Assembly: GCF_900162725.1 (NCBI RefSeq)
Contig: NZ_LT799418.1
Coordinates: 757,525-808,263, forward strand
Reading direction: 5' to 3'
Source of the DNA: Parabacteroides sp. Marseille-P3160
Lineage (GTDB): Bacteria; Bacteroidota; Bacteroidia; Bacteroidales; Tannerellaceae
DNA length: 50,739 nt
Numbering within the stretch: position 1 is the stretch's first letter; each line of letters starts with the position of its first letter. The position numbers were made by a program, and so were the translations under genes. Below are positions 1-6,452 of this stretch, piece by piece. The notes below the pieces were generated by a model. That model had not been told where the DNA came from. It saw nothing but the letters and a program-made list of their open reading frames with translations, and searched no databases.

Positions 1-269
1 CCATCTACATACATGGGGTAACCGTCACATAAAAAACTTTTATTCGTTTCCAAAGGTATATATTCCACATCGGCAATGTCTTGTAATCTAAATTTCTTCA
101 AAGGATATTTCTTGGTTACATCCACAAGAATTAAATCATCCCTTGACCATTGAATTTCTTTAGTATCAGGAAAATTTGCTTCTGAAGTCTTTTTCTGTGA
201 TCCGTTTCCACAATCAGATAGGAATAGAAGAATAATCAGAACATATACTATGATGCTTTTCTCTTTCAT
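1..269 (-). CDS. 6-bladed beta-propeller lipoprotein, N-terminal part (runs off left edge)
   Basis: Reading leftward from ATG 269-267, the frame is open to the window edge. It starts MKEKSIIVYV and continues through a hydrophobic signal stretch to a lipobox-like LFLSDC near residue 20. The family signature follows: LVDVTKKYPLKKF, then LQDIADVEYIPLETN. The same order (lipobox, VDVTK, DIADVEYIPLET) opens every other propeller in this window, so this is a seventh full-type member (eight counting the shorter one at 34169-35080), cut after about 89 codons. The family (DUF5128 type) is predicted to be an exported lipoprotein of unknown function. It lies downstream of precursor 1 and repeats the precursor-then-propeller alternation seen to the right. 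The C-terminus is outside the window. Confidence 0.85.
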   Translation of the reverse strand, partial: MKEKSIIVYVLIILLFLSDCGNGSQKKTSEANFPDTKEIQWSRDDLILVDVTKKYPLKKFRLQDIADVEYIPLETNKSFLCDGYPMYVD

Positions 270-381
270 TTTTTTTAAATACTAGATTGATGATGATATA
301 GTTAAATTCCTAATTTTTCTTATTTGACATAAGCTCTATTTATTTTGTTAATTATTACAACCTTATTGGATTTTTATTTTT

Positions 382-427
382 TAATCGTACGCCAATTGAT
401 AATTAAAAGAAATATTGACGTACGATT
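382..427 (-). terminator. stem-loop downstream of precursor 1
   Basis: TAATCGTACGCCAA (382-395) pairs with TTGACGTACGATTA further right; only one position is not Watson-Crick. It lies about 70 bases beyond the stop of precursor 1. On the minus strand no U-run follows the stem, so it may protect or process the mRNA rather than terminate. Each of the three precursors is followed by such a hairpin. Confidence 0.45.
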
Positions 428-494
428 ATTTAAGAATAATGAGGCTTCCTTTTTAAAAACATAGAACTATAATACTACAATCATTTTTTTATTA

Positions 495-716
495 TTAGTT
501 ATAAAATGTCTCATGCCCACGTAAATTACTGTCACCATTATCGATATTGCTGGATCCGCCATAATAGCTATCTGTAGGATCAGATTGGGTTCCAGAATAT
601 CGACATCCACAAAGGCAAGCAGAAACACAGCTTCCGCCTTTTATTAAGTTCTGTTCTCTTTTTTCCATCTCAGCTTTACTGAGATCATGCAAATGTAATT
701 TCCCAAGTTTTTTCAT
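495..716 (-). CDS. GG-leader RiPP precursor peptide 1
   Basis: A 73-aa peptide. Residues 1-28 are a charged leader ending KGG, typical of the GG-Bacteroidales natural-product precursor family (as I recall it, TIGR04149) that accompanies radical-SAM/SPASM maturases. Residues 29-73 are the core. It opens with a Cys cluster (SCVSACLCGCRY, spaced C-x3-C-x-C-x-C). The segment GTQSDPTDSYYGG follows and is identical in precursors 2 and 3. A Ser/Asn-rich tail ends HETFYN. The leader is nearly identical to that of precursor 2. No transport or protease gene lies nearby in the window. The core offers Cys, Ser, Thr and Tyr as possible modification sites. The product is unknown. Confidence 0.85.
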   Translation of the reverse strand: MKKLGKLHLHDLSKAEMEKREQNLIKGGSCVSACLCGCRYSGTQSDPTDSYYGGSSNIDNGDSNLRGHETFYN

Positions 717-738
717 ATCTCTTATATTTTTAATTATA

Positions 739-757
739 TTATTGCAATATGCAATAA
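739..757 (-). promoter_or_regulatory. inverted repeat upstream of precursor 1 (TTATTGC-N5-GCAATAA)
   Basis: A 7-bp perfect inverted repeat about 22 bases upstream of the precursor start. The core TTATTG-N7-CAATAA recurs at the same place before precursor 3, and with one arm mismatch (TCATTG) before precursor 2. It is a candidate operator or a 5'-UTR hairpin. Which protein binds it is not visible; the LytTR gene at 6010 is the nearest candidate. Confidence 0.45.
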
Positions 758-794
758 CATCTTGAATTTATTAGAATCAAAATTGAGAAAATCA

Positions 795-1055
795 TTATTT
801 TGTATAAAATATGTTGAACATAGCGATTCTATATGTTGAATGAACTTTAAATGTTAAATTCCTCGCAAATAGCTGAATTTCCACGGAGTCAAATATTCCT
901 TCTCTTATATCATACCCCTTATATATTTCATAGTAACCGCAATATTTATATCTGAGATTGCAAGCATCTGTTACCTCAAACACCAACTGTTTTAAATTTA
1001 TTAGATTATACAGAATGATTTTCTTATCAACTTGCAGGAATAAATCCGTATCCAT
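795..1055 (-). pseudogene. truncated radical-SAM maturase remnant, copy 1
   Basis: An 86-codon frame beginning 4 bases after the stop of the propeller at 1060. Residues 20-50 (LKQLVFEVTDACNLRYKYCG) match the start of a radical-SAM maturase, where CNLRC.YC is expected. The middle iron-sulfur cysteine is replaced by Tyr (CNLRY-KYC). Everything after KGYDIREG is missing. The sequence then runs, out of frame, into DNA homologous to the last codons of the LytTR gene at 6010: the shifted frame would read ICEEFNI, against FCEKFNT in LytTR. It cannot be a working rSAM enzyme because it has neither barrel nor intact cluster motif. A near-identical copy sits at 2740-2925, so the lesion is older than the duplication. 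It could still be translated as a small protein coupled to the propeller. Confidence 0.75.
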
Positions 1056-1059
1056 TTTC

Positions 1060-2295
1060 TTATTCTTTAAATTTGATCAACATCAATACCGGATTATCAT
1101 CTTCTTTTATTTGAACGGCTATTTCCTTTAACTGACCTTTCAATTCACCTTTCTCTTCCATATTCTTGAGGACATGGGCTTGTATTGTTCCAACATAAAC
1201 ATTTTCTTTTATGTAGCAAATTCTCTCTATATAGGGGAAATCACTTTCGCTATATGTTTTAATTTTAATACCCTGATAATACAAGTTAAATTCATAGATT
1301 TTTTTTTCGTTTCTGTCGTAGACTAATGAAACGGTCGGAAAACCGACATTAGTCTCCCAGTTATACTCTTTCTTTACGGTCCACATAAAAAAATAGCGAT
1401 GCGTATTCATGTTTGTCAACAAGAAAACAAATGGAGACATGGTTTGTATGGGAGGAGTTCGAACCGCCATCGGTTGAAGCTCATAGTTTTGTTTGAGACA
1501 GTAGATGGTATCCGATGATAGTTCATTTATGATAAAATCATTTCCGAATTTCATTATGGGATAATCAGGCATAGCCGTTGACACAGCACCTTCATCAACA
1601 TCTTGAGTAAAATTAAGAGATATTTTTTTTTCAAAAGCAATGACTATTTTTTTTATTTTAGCTCCGGTTTGCTTTGAGATAATTAAAAACGGATTAATTT
1701 TACCACTCCTATATTCTGAAGAGACATCATAACAAATTAATTCCTTTTCATTAAAATTTGCGATTTTACTATATTGTGCAGCTTGGATATGATTAAAACT
1801 GCGTTTATAATTGCCATCCAAATCATATACGAATATTTTTTTCTTAAACATGTCATTTATATATAATTCTTTTTGGACATTATCCAAGAATGTTGGACCT
1901 ATTTTCGTATATTCTTCCCCACTCTGTCCTTGATGGTTAAATCTTTTCAGTGCTTTTCCCGTCATGTCAAAAATGAAAACATTCCCATCCGATCTATTTG
2001 TTAACACAATTGCTTCATCCATCAAGCCCACTACATGTACTCTCGCATCACATAAAAAATCATTTTTGGTTTCCAACGGAATAAATTCGATGTCCGCCAT
2101 ATCTTCCCAATTAAAATCTTTCTTCGGGTAGTCTTTGGTTACATCTATCATTATAAGGCTATTTTTATTATCCGTTTCTTTTTGTGAAAGGGTATCCTTT
2201 TTAACACTATCTTCCTTGACTGGTTTACTTGGATTATGGCATCCACTTAATAAAATCAAATCGAATAAAAAGAGAATAATTAAAGACTGCTTCAT
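1060..2295 (-). CDS. 6-bladed beta-propeller lipoprotein
   Basis: A 411-aa exported lipoprotein: hydrophobic signal, then LLSGC (lipobox Cys about residue 19). The family N-terminus IDVTKDYPKKDF and DIEFIPLETK follows. Blade motifs include GKALKRFNHQGQSGEEY (about 135-150) and KIFVYDLDGNYKRSF (about 160-172). The end is the conserved DDNPVLMLIKFKE. Predicted to be anchored facing the periplasm or cell surface; the family function is unknown. It lies between precursor 2 and the rSAM remnant plus precursor 1, the same order as the neighbouring cassette. Its last codons (DDNPVLMLIKFKE) are identical to those of the propeller at 4281, pointing to recent duplication or gene conversion. Confidence 0.88.
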   Translation of the reverse strand: MKQSLIILFLFDLILLSGCHNPSKPVKEDSVKKDTLSQKETDNKNSLIMIDVTKDYPKKDFNWEDMADIEFIPLETKNDFLCDARVHVVGLMDEAIVLTNRSDGNVFIFDMTGKALKRFNHQGQSGEEYTKIGPTFLDNVQKELYINDMFKKKIFVYDLDGNYKRSFNHIQAAQYSKIANFNEKELICYDVSSEYRSGKINPFLIISKQTGAKIKKIVIAFEKKISLNFTQDVDEGAVSTAMPDYPIMKFGNDFIINELSSDTIYCLKQNYELQPMAVRTPPIQTMSPFVFLLTNMNTHRYFFMWTVKKEYNWETNVGFPTVSLVYDRNEKKIYEFNLYYQGIKIKTYSESDFPYIERICYIKENVYVGTIQAHVLKNMEEKGELKGQLKEIAVQIKEDDNPVLMLIKFKE

Positions 2296-2322
2296 ATTTT
2301 GTACTAGAATTAATAGGAAATG

Positions 2323-2386
2323 TGGGTGTATATCAAAAGCCTATTAAAAATATGGATAAGGTATTCCAGGCCTTTTGATATACCCC
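2323..2386 (-). terminator. long stem-loop between precursor 2 and the next propeller
   Basis: GGGTGTATATCAAAAGCCT (from 2324) pairs with AGGCCTTTTGATATACCCCC (ending about 2386), giving an almost perfect 19-bp stem. It lies 33 bases beyond the precursor 2 stop and 28 bases before the next propeller start. On the minus strand no long U-run follows, so mRNA processing or partial attenuation is as likely as termination. It would let the precursor be made in excess over the downstream propeller. Confidence 0.55.
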
Positions 2387-2418
2387 CATAAATTAAGTTT
2401 TAAAAGTCAATTATCCGA

Positions 2419-2628
2419 CTAACTCCGATTTCCACTATTATTTGCTGCGGTACTTGAACCTCCATAATAGCTATCTGTAGGATCAGATTGAGTTCCTTCA
2501 TATCGACATGGACAATAGCAAACATAGACCGGTGGCAAATCATACCCTCCCTTAATCATGTTCTGTTCTCTTTTTTCCATCTCAGCTTTACTGAGATCAT
2601 GCAAATGTAATTTCCCAAGTTTTTTCAT
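2419..2628 (-). CDS. GG-leader RiPP precursor peptide 2
   Basis: A 69-aa peptide with the same 28-residue leader as precursor 1 (one difference near KGG). The core is YDLPPVYVCYCPCRYE followed by the invariant GTQSDPTDSYYGG and a Ser/Asn tail ending NRS. The Cys pattern before CRY is C-x-C-x-C. The nucleotide sequence upstream, about 250 bases into the rSAM remnant, is nearly identical to that before precursor 1. This marks a recent segmental duplication in which the core N-terminus and tail have diverged while the middle is fixed. Probably exported after modification; the product is unknown. Confidence 0.85.
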   Translation of the reverse strand: MKKLGKLHLHDLSKAEMEKREQNMIKGGYDLPPVYVCYCPCRYEGTQSDPTDSYYGGSSTAANNSGNRS

Positions 2629-2650
2629 ATCTCTTATATTTTAAGTTATA

Positions 2651-2669
2651 TCATTGCAATAGGCAATAA
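2651..2669 (-). promoter_or_regulatory. inverted repeat upstream of precursor 2
   Basis: TCATTGC-N5-GCAATAA at the same distance from the start codon as in precursors 1 and 3. It differs from copy 1 by one base in the left arm and one in the spacer. Candidate operator or UTR structure. Confidence 0.4.
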
Positions 2670-2739
2670 CACTATGAATTTATTAAAAGCAAAATTGAGA
2701 AAATCATCATTTTGTATAAAATATGTTGAACATAGCGAT

Positions 2740-2925
2740 TTAGTATGTTGAACGAGTTTTAAATGTTAAAATCCTCGCAAATAGCTGAATTTCCACGGGG
2801 TCAAATATTCCTTCTCTTATATCATACCCCTTATATATTTCATAGTAACCGCAATATTTATATCTGAGATTGCAAGCATCTGTAACCTCGAAAACCAACG
2901 GCCTTAGATTTACGATATTATGCAA
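2740..2925 (-). pseudogene. truncated radical-SAM maturase remnant, copy 2
   Basis: A 61-codon frame. It carries VFEVTDACNLRYKYCGYYEI, identical to copy 1 at 795-1055, including the Tyr in place of the second cluster cysteine. It also has the same deletion after DIREG and the same junction with LytTR-tail sequence. It starts 33 bases after the stop of the propeller at 2959 and precedes precursor 2. Shared lesions show the cassette was copied after the maturase was lost. A small translated product cannot be excluded. Confidence 0.75.
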
Positions 2926-2958
2926 GACATTTTTTATTTATCTCTGAAAACATATTGA

Positions 2959-4179
2959 TTAGTTTTTAAACTTCAGAAACATAACGACATCATTATCATC
3001 CTCCTTCAGATTGGCGGCTATTTCTTTTAATTCATTTTTTAGGGCCCCCTTCTCAAGAGTTTCTTTTAACCGGGAAGCCCGTAAAGTAACAAAAGATTGG
3101 TTTTTGTTCAAGAAAACGGCATTTGCTAATCCGTCGAAAACAATAGGAACATCGGGATAGTCATCATTAAACAAAGTATATTCCCCTATTTCACCCGTAC
3201 GCTTATCCGCCATTAAAAAAGTACGGGGAAAAGCAGTATTCATTTTTTTATCCCATTCTTTCCTGATTGTTTGCATAAACAAATAATGCTCTGTCTCCAA
3301 AGTGACCATTAACGCGATGAAAGGTGTTGTCTCAAGTACTGAAGGAGTACGGGTAAGCAAAGGGACCAAACCAGAATCTTTTGTAAACCGGAAGATCGTG
3401 TCGGAAGAGATCTCATTGACTATAATATCAGCTCCTCTATGAATCAGGGGAAACGCGACTGTGAGCATGGTGCCAAAGGCCCCATCTTCCCGTTCCATTG
3501 TAAAGGCCAATGATTGTTTCTCCTTATACGGAATGTAAACCGTCCTTGTCTTTTGCCCGTCGCTTTTCGATAGTAACAGACAAGATTCATTTGCTTTCTG
3601 TCCTCTGCAGGGAACAATTAACTCCTTATCGTTAAAAACAGAGAAAAAGCTGTACTGTTCTCCCGGCAAATGATAAAAGCTTCGTTTATAATTACCCTCC
3701 ATATCATATACCGAAATCTTTTTGGCAAACATATTATTGACATACAACTCCCCCTTTTCACTGTCAAAGGTGACACTCCCCATCGAGAAATACTCTTCCG
3801 GCCCCTGTCCTTTCCGATTTATCTTCTTGACAGCCTTTCCCTGTCGGTCGAAAATTAGAATGGAACCTTCCCCCGCATTATTTGAAATGATTATATTTTT
3901 ATCCCCGGCAAAACAAATTTGCCCATCTGCTATAAATTCGCGATTTGTTTCCAAGGGAATATACTCCACATCGGCAATGTCTTGCAACCGGATTTTCTTA
4001 ACCGAATATTTTTTAGTCACGTCCACTTCGATAAGGCTGTTTTTGCTATAGCTTCCTTCCTGTAAAAGAGTATCTTTCCCAGTATGGTTTTTATCGGTTG
4101 GCTTAGCGGATCGATGGCAAGCGCTTAAGCATAGTGAAACTCCAATGGCTACACAAAGTAAGATGGCGATTCTTTTCAT
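2959..4179 (-). CDS. 6-bladed beta-propeller lipoprotein
   Basis: 406 aa. Signal peptide with lipobox LCLSAC (Cys about 20). Then IEVDVTKKYSVKK, LQDIADVEYIPLETN, and blade motifs GKAVKKINRKGQGPEEY and ISVYDMEGNYKRSFYH. It ends EDDNDVVMFLKFKN. It is more diverged from its two flanking paralogs than they are from each other. A TATCTCTG box (4208-4215) 29 bases upstream sits exactly where four other loci in the window have a TAnnTTTG box, so this gene may have its own promoter. Exported, membrane-anchored; function unknown. Confidence 0.88.
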   Translation of the reverse strand: MKRIAILLCVAIGVSLCLSACHRSAKPTDKNHTGKDTLLQEGSYSKNSLIEVDVTKKYSVKKIRLQDIADVEYIPLETNREFIADGQICFAGDKNIIISNNAGEGSILIFDRQGKAVKKINRKGQGPEEYFSMGSVTFDSEKGELYVNNMFAKKISVYDMEGNYKRSFYHLPGEQYSFFSVFNDKELIVPCRGQKANESCLLLSKSDGQKTRTVYIPYKEKQSLAFTMEREDGAFGTMLTVAFPLIHRGADIIVNEISSDTIFRFTKDSGLVPLLTRTPSVLETTPFIALMVTLETEHYLFMQTIRKEWDKKMNTAFPRTFLMADKRTGEIGEYTLFNDDYPDVPIVFDGLANAVFLNKNQSFVTLRASRLKETLEKGALKNELKEIAANLKEDDNDVVMFLKFKN

Positions 4180-4207
4180 GTTTAATCGGATTAAAGTTCT
4201 TAACTGT

Positions 4208-4215
4208 CAGAGATA
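4208..4215 (-). promoter_or_regulatory. putative -7 box for the 4179 propeller
   Basis: TATCTCTG on the minus strand, 29 bases before the ATG, one base off the Bacteroidetes consensus TAnnTTTG. A GAACTTTAATC leader follows, matching the leaders of the propellers at 13491, 23078 and 36276. Confidence 0.45.
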
Positions 4216-4280
4216 CTGATTGTTTTTTAATTAGTTATTTCGTCATTCGATTTATATCGGAAAATTGTTTCGTGTGTCCT

Positions 4281-5519
4281 TTATTCTTTAAATTTGATCA
4301 ACATCAATACCGGATTGTCATCTTCTTTTATATTTTGAGCAATCTGTTTAAGTTGTCCCTGTAATTCATCATTATCTTTCATCTTTTTAAGTAAATATGA
4401 CTGAATCGTTCCAACGAATGTGTTTTTATTAATATAACATTCCCGTTCGATTTTAGGAAACAAATTAAAATCAATGATTTGATCGGGAGATTCATAACAA
4501 ATCTTATATTCATACACCTTGCAGTCTTTATAGTCATAACCTAAATGCACTCTTGGGAATCCGATATTAGTTTTCCAATCATATTTTTTTGTAACAACAT
4601 CCACGAAAAGATAGCGATTTGTTTCAATGTCCGACAGAAGAAAAACCGTAGGGTCCATCGTTTGCACCGGAGGAGTCCTTGTAACCACTGCCTGAAGTTC
4701 ATAATTTGGCTTAAGTTTATAGAGGGTATCGGATGATACCTCATTTAGCAGAAAGCCGTCCTCTGTTTTGATTATTGGAAATACAGGGGTGGATTCTCCT
4801 ATCCATATGTCCTCGCTTTTCTTAATTATTTCGACCTCCAGTCTTTTATCAAAAGGGATAATAATATCTCTTATTTTCTTCCCGGTCTTTTTTGATACAA
4901 TTATAAAAGGAGAGGCTTTCCCTGCTCTACTTTCTTCCCCCCGGTCGTAACAAATCATTGTGCTATCATTAAAACTTGCTATTTTAGAATATAAACTTCC
5001 GGGATGATGGCGAAAACTTCGTTTATATTTCCCGACAAAGTCATAAACAAAAATCTTCTTTTTCCACATGTCGTTAATATATAGCTCTTTATTCTCATGG
5101 TCCAAAACCGCTTGGGAGATACCGATATATTCTTCACCCCCACCTCCTTTTCTATTGAATTTCGTTAGTGCTTTTCCCTTTCTGCTAAAAATAAAAACAG
5201 TTCCCTCTTTCCAATTATGAAAGAAAATTTTATCGTCGGTCACAGCAAATACACGCCCTTTTTCGTCACATAAGAAATCCGCTTTGGTTTCCAACGGAAT
5301 AAATTCGATATCAGCGATATTCTTTAAATCTATTTCTTTTGGGGGATAAGATTTTTTCAAATCAATTTTCAATATTTCATTTTGAAATTTATTTGAACTA
5401 TTTTCAATAAATGGAATAGCTGCTTTATTTGAATTTTGAGATTTATTACAACTGTTAAAAATTAAACAAATACAAAATAATAAAACACCATTCTCTAAAT
5501 AAATATGTAGATATTTCAT
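4281..5519 (-). CDS. 6-bladed beta-propeller lipoprotein
   Basis: 412 aa. Signal with lipobox LIFNSC (Cys about 24), a short Asn/Ser linker, then LKIDLKKSYPPKEI and LKNIADIEFIPLETK. Blade motifs are GKALTKFNRKGGGGEEY and KIFVYDFVGKYKRSF. The end is EDDNPVLMLIKFKE, identical to the 1060 paralog. It lies downstream of the precursor 3 terminator (5632-5678), so its transcription either depends on read-through or starts in the 160-base gap. Exported lipoprotein of unknown function. Confidence 0.88.
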   Translation of the reverse strand: MKYLHIYLENGVLLFCICLIFNSCNKSQNSNKAAIPFIENSSNKFQNEILKIDLKKSYPPKEIDLKNIADIEFIPLETKADFLCDEKGRVFAVTDDKIFFHNWKEGTVFIFSRKGKALTKFNRKGGGGEEYIGISQAVLDHENKELYINDMWKKKIFVYDFVGKYKRSFRHHPGSLYSKIASFNDSTMICYDRGEESRAGKASPFIIVSKKTGKKIRDIIIPFDKRLEVEIIKKSEDIWIGESTPVFPIIKTEDGFLLNEVSSDTLYKLKPNYELQAVVTRTPPVQTMDPTVFLLSDIETNRYLFVDVVTKKYDWKTNIGFPRVHLGYDYKDCKVYEYKICYESPDQIIDFNLFPKIERECYINKNTFVGTIQSYLLKKMKDNDELQGQLKQIAQNIKEDDNPVLMLIKFKE

Positions 5520-5631
5520 AAATATAATTTTATAAGAACTTTATTTGAGTAAGATATAATGGGAGGTAAGTAGTTGTCAAATCTTTATAATATCCAGATT
5601 GTAAACATTTACGAATATACTAAGAAATAAA

Positions 5632-5678
5632 AGAGAAAAGCTTTTATCACTCTATCTAACGGTGACAAAGCTTTTCTT
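5632..5678 (-). terminator. intrinsic terminator after precursor 3
   Basis: Minus-strand transcript: GAAAAGCTTTGTCAC, loop, GTGATAAAAGCTTTTC, then TCTTTTATTTCTT. The stem is long, has a small internal bulge, and a U-rich tail follows. It begins 10 bases beyond the precursor 3 stop and probably ends the glycosyltransferase-LytTR-precursor operon. Confidence 0.75.
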
Positions 5679-5687
5679 TTATCTAAA

Positions 5688-5879
5688 TTAATAGCCCCCA
5701 TTAGCAAGAAAGTTATTTTCAGTAGGAGCTCCCCCATAATAACTATCAGTTGGGTCAGACTGAGTACCAGCATATCTACAGTTACAGATACATCTTCCTC
5801 CTTTAATAACATTTTGTTCTCTTTTTCCCATCTCAGCTTTGCTAAGATCATGCAATTTTAATTTCCCAAGCTTCTTCAT
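5688..5879 (-). CDS. GG-leader RiPP precursor peptide 3
   Basis: 63 aa. The 28-residue leader differs from copies 1 and 2 at a few positions (LKLHDL, EMGKRE, NVIKGG). The core is RCICNCRYA followed by the invariant GTQSDPTDSYYGG and APTENNFLANGGY. The C-x-C-x-C-R-Y motif right after GG is the most compact of the three. It follows LytTR by 130 bases and is closed by a strong terminator. This is the only precursor preceded by an intact LytTR gene and intact tailoring genes, so it is the best candidate for the ancestral substrate. Confidence 0.85.
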   Translation of the reverse strand: MKKLGKLKLHDLSKAEMGKREQNVIKGGRCICNCRYAGTQSDPTDSYYGGAPTENNFLANGGY

Positions 5880-5901
5880 ATCTATTATATTTTAAGTTAT
5901 A

Positions 5902-5920
5902 TTATTGCAATAGACAATAA
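5902..5920 (-). promoter_or_regulatory. inverted repeat upstream of precursor 3
   Basis: TTATTG-N7-CAATAA, about 23 bases before the ATG. The position and arms are the same as for precursor 1. The surrounding 100 bases are conserved among all three precursors, including an AT-rich stretch read as TTATATTTTAAGTTATATTA on the plus strand. Confidence 0.45.
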
Positions 5921-6009
5921 CACCTTGAATTTATTAAAAAATAAATGCTTGCCATCACTATTTTATAGGCAATTTGTTGAATGTGGCTGTTTTATATGTT
6001 GAATAGAAT

Positions 6010-6435
6010 TTAAGTGTTAAATTTCTCACAGAATACGGCATTCCGGCAGGACAAACATGCTTCACACCGGAAAAAATGAGTTTTTACGTAATGTAACCGT
6101 TCCCGGAAGACATTCTTTTTCCTGGAAGATATTATATACTTTTTCCCCAATGCCGCATGCAAAACAAAAAAAGAGCCTTCTTTTTCATACAAGGAAACGT
6201 AAATAAGATTAACAATGACGGAACGATTACATTGGAAAAAGACAGAGGGAAGTCTTTTGGCTATTTGAGACAAAGGAGTCTCCAAATATACTTTTTTGTT
6301 TTTTATGGTTGTAATAGTGGTATAAGGAGCTTCCGCCACGACATCAAGGATATCATAATAATAAAGACAGGTAACCTTATTCGATTCTTCCACAATCAGT
6401 TCCCTGTCACAAAACAGTATATTTCCCTTTTTCAT
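6010..6435 (-). CDS. LytTR-domain DNA-binding regulator with Cys-rich tail
   Basis: 141 aa, no receiver domain. Residues 5-115 fit a LytTR fold: EESNKVTCLYYYDILDVVAE, TTITTIKNKKVYLE, LPSVFFQCNRSVIVNLIYV, and SRKKNVFRERL. The C-terminal 20 residues hold FRCEACLSCRNAVFCEKFN, four cysteines spaced C-x2-C-x2-C-x6-C, unusual for LytTR. The tail could bind metal, or could be a scrap of a SPASM-type maturase end fused here. It starts 17 bases after the stop of the GT-LanC gene, so the two are co-transcribed, and it precedes precursor 3. It probably controls precursor expression through sites near the precursor promoters. No kinase partner is visible. Confidence 0.75.
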   Translation of the reverse strand: MKKGNILFCDRELIVEESNKVTCLYYYDILDVVAEAPYTTITTIKNKKVYLETPLSQIAKRLPSVFFQCNRSVIVNLIYVSLYEKEGSFFVLHAALGKKYIISSRKKNVFRERLHYVKTHFFRCEACLSCRNAVFCEKFNT

Positions 6436-6452
6436 GGTAGCTTTACTTTAAT

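Noticed and set aside
5609-5851. Alternative minus-strand frame over precursor 3
   Set aside because: Out of frame with the leader and core that are conserved in three paralogs; it also runs through the terminator.
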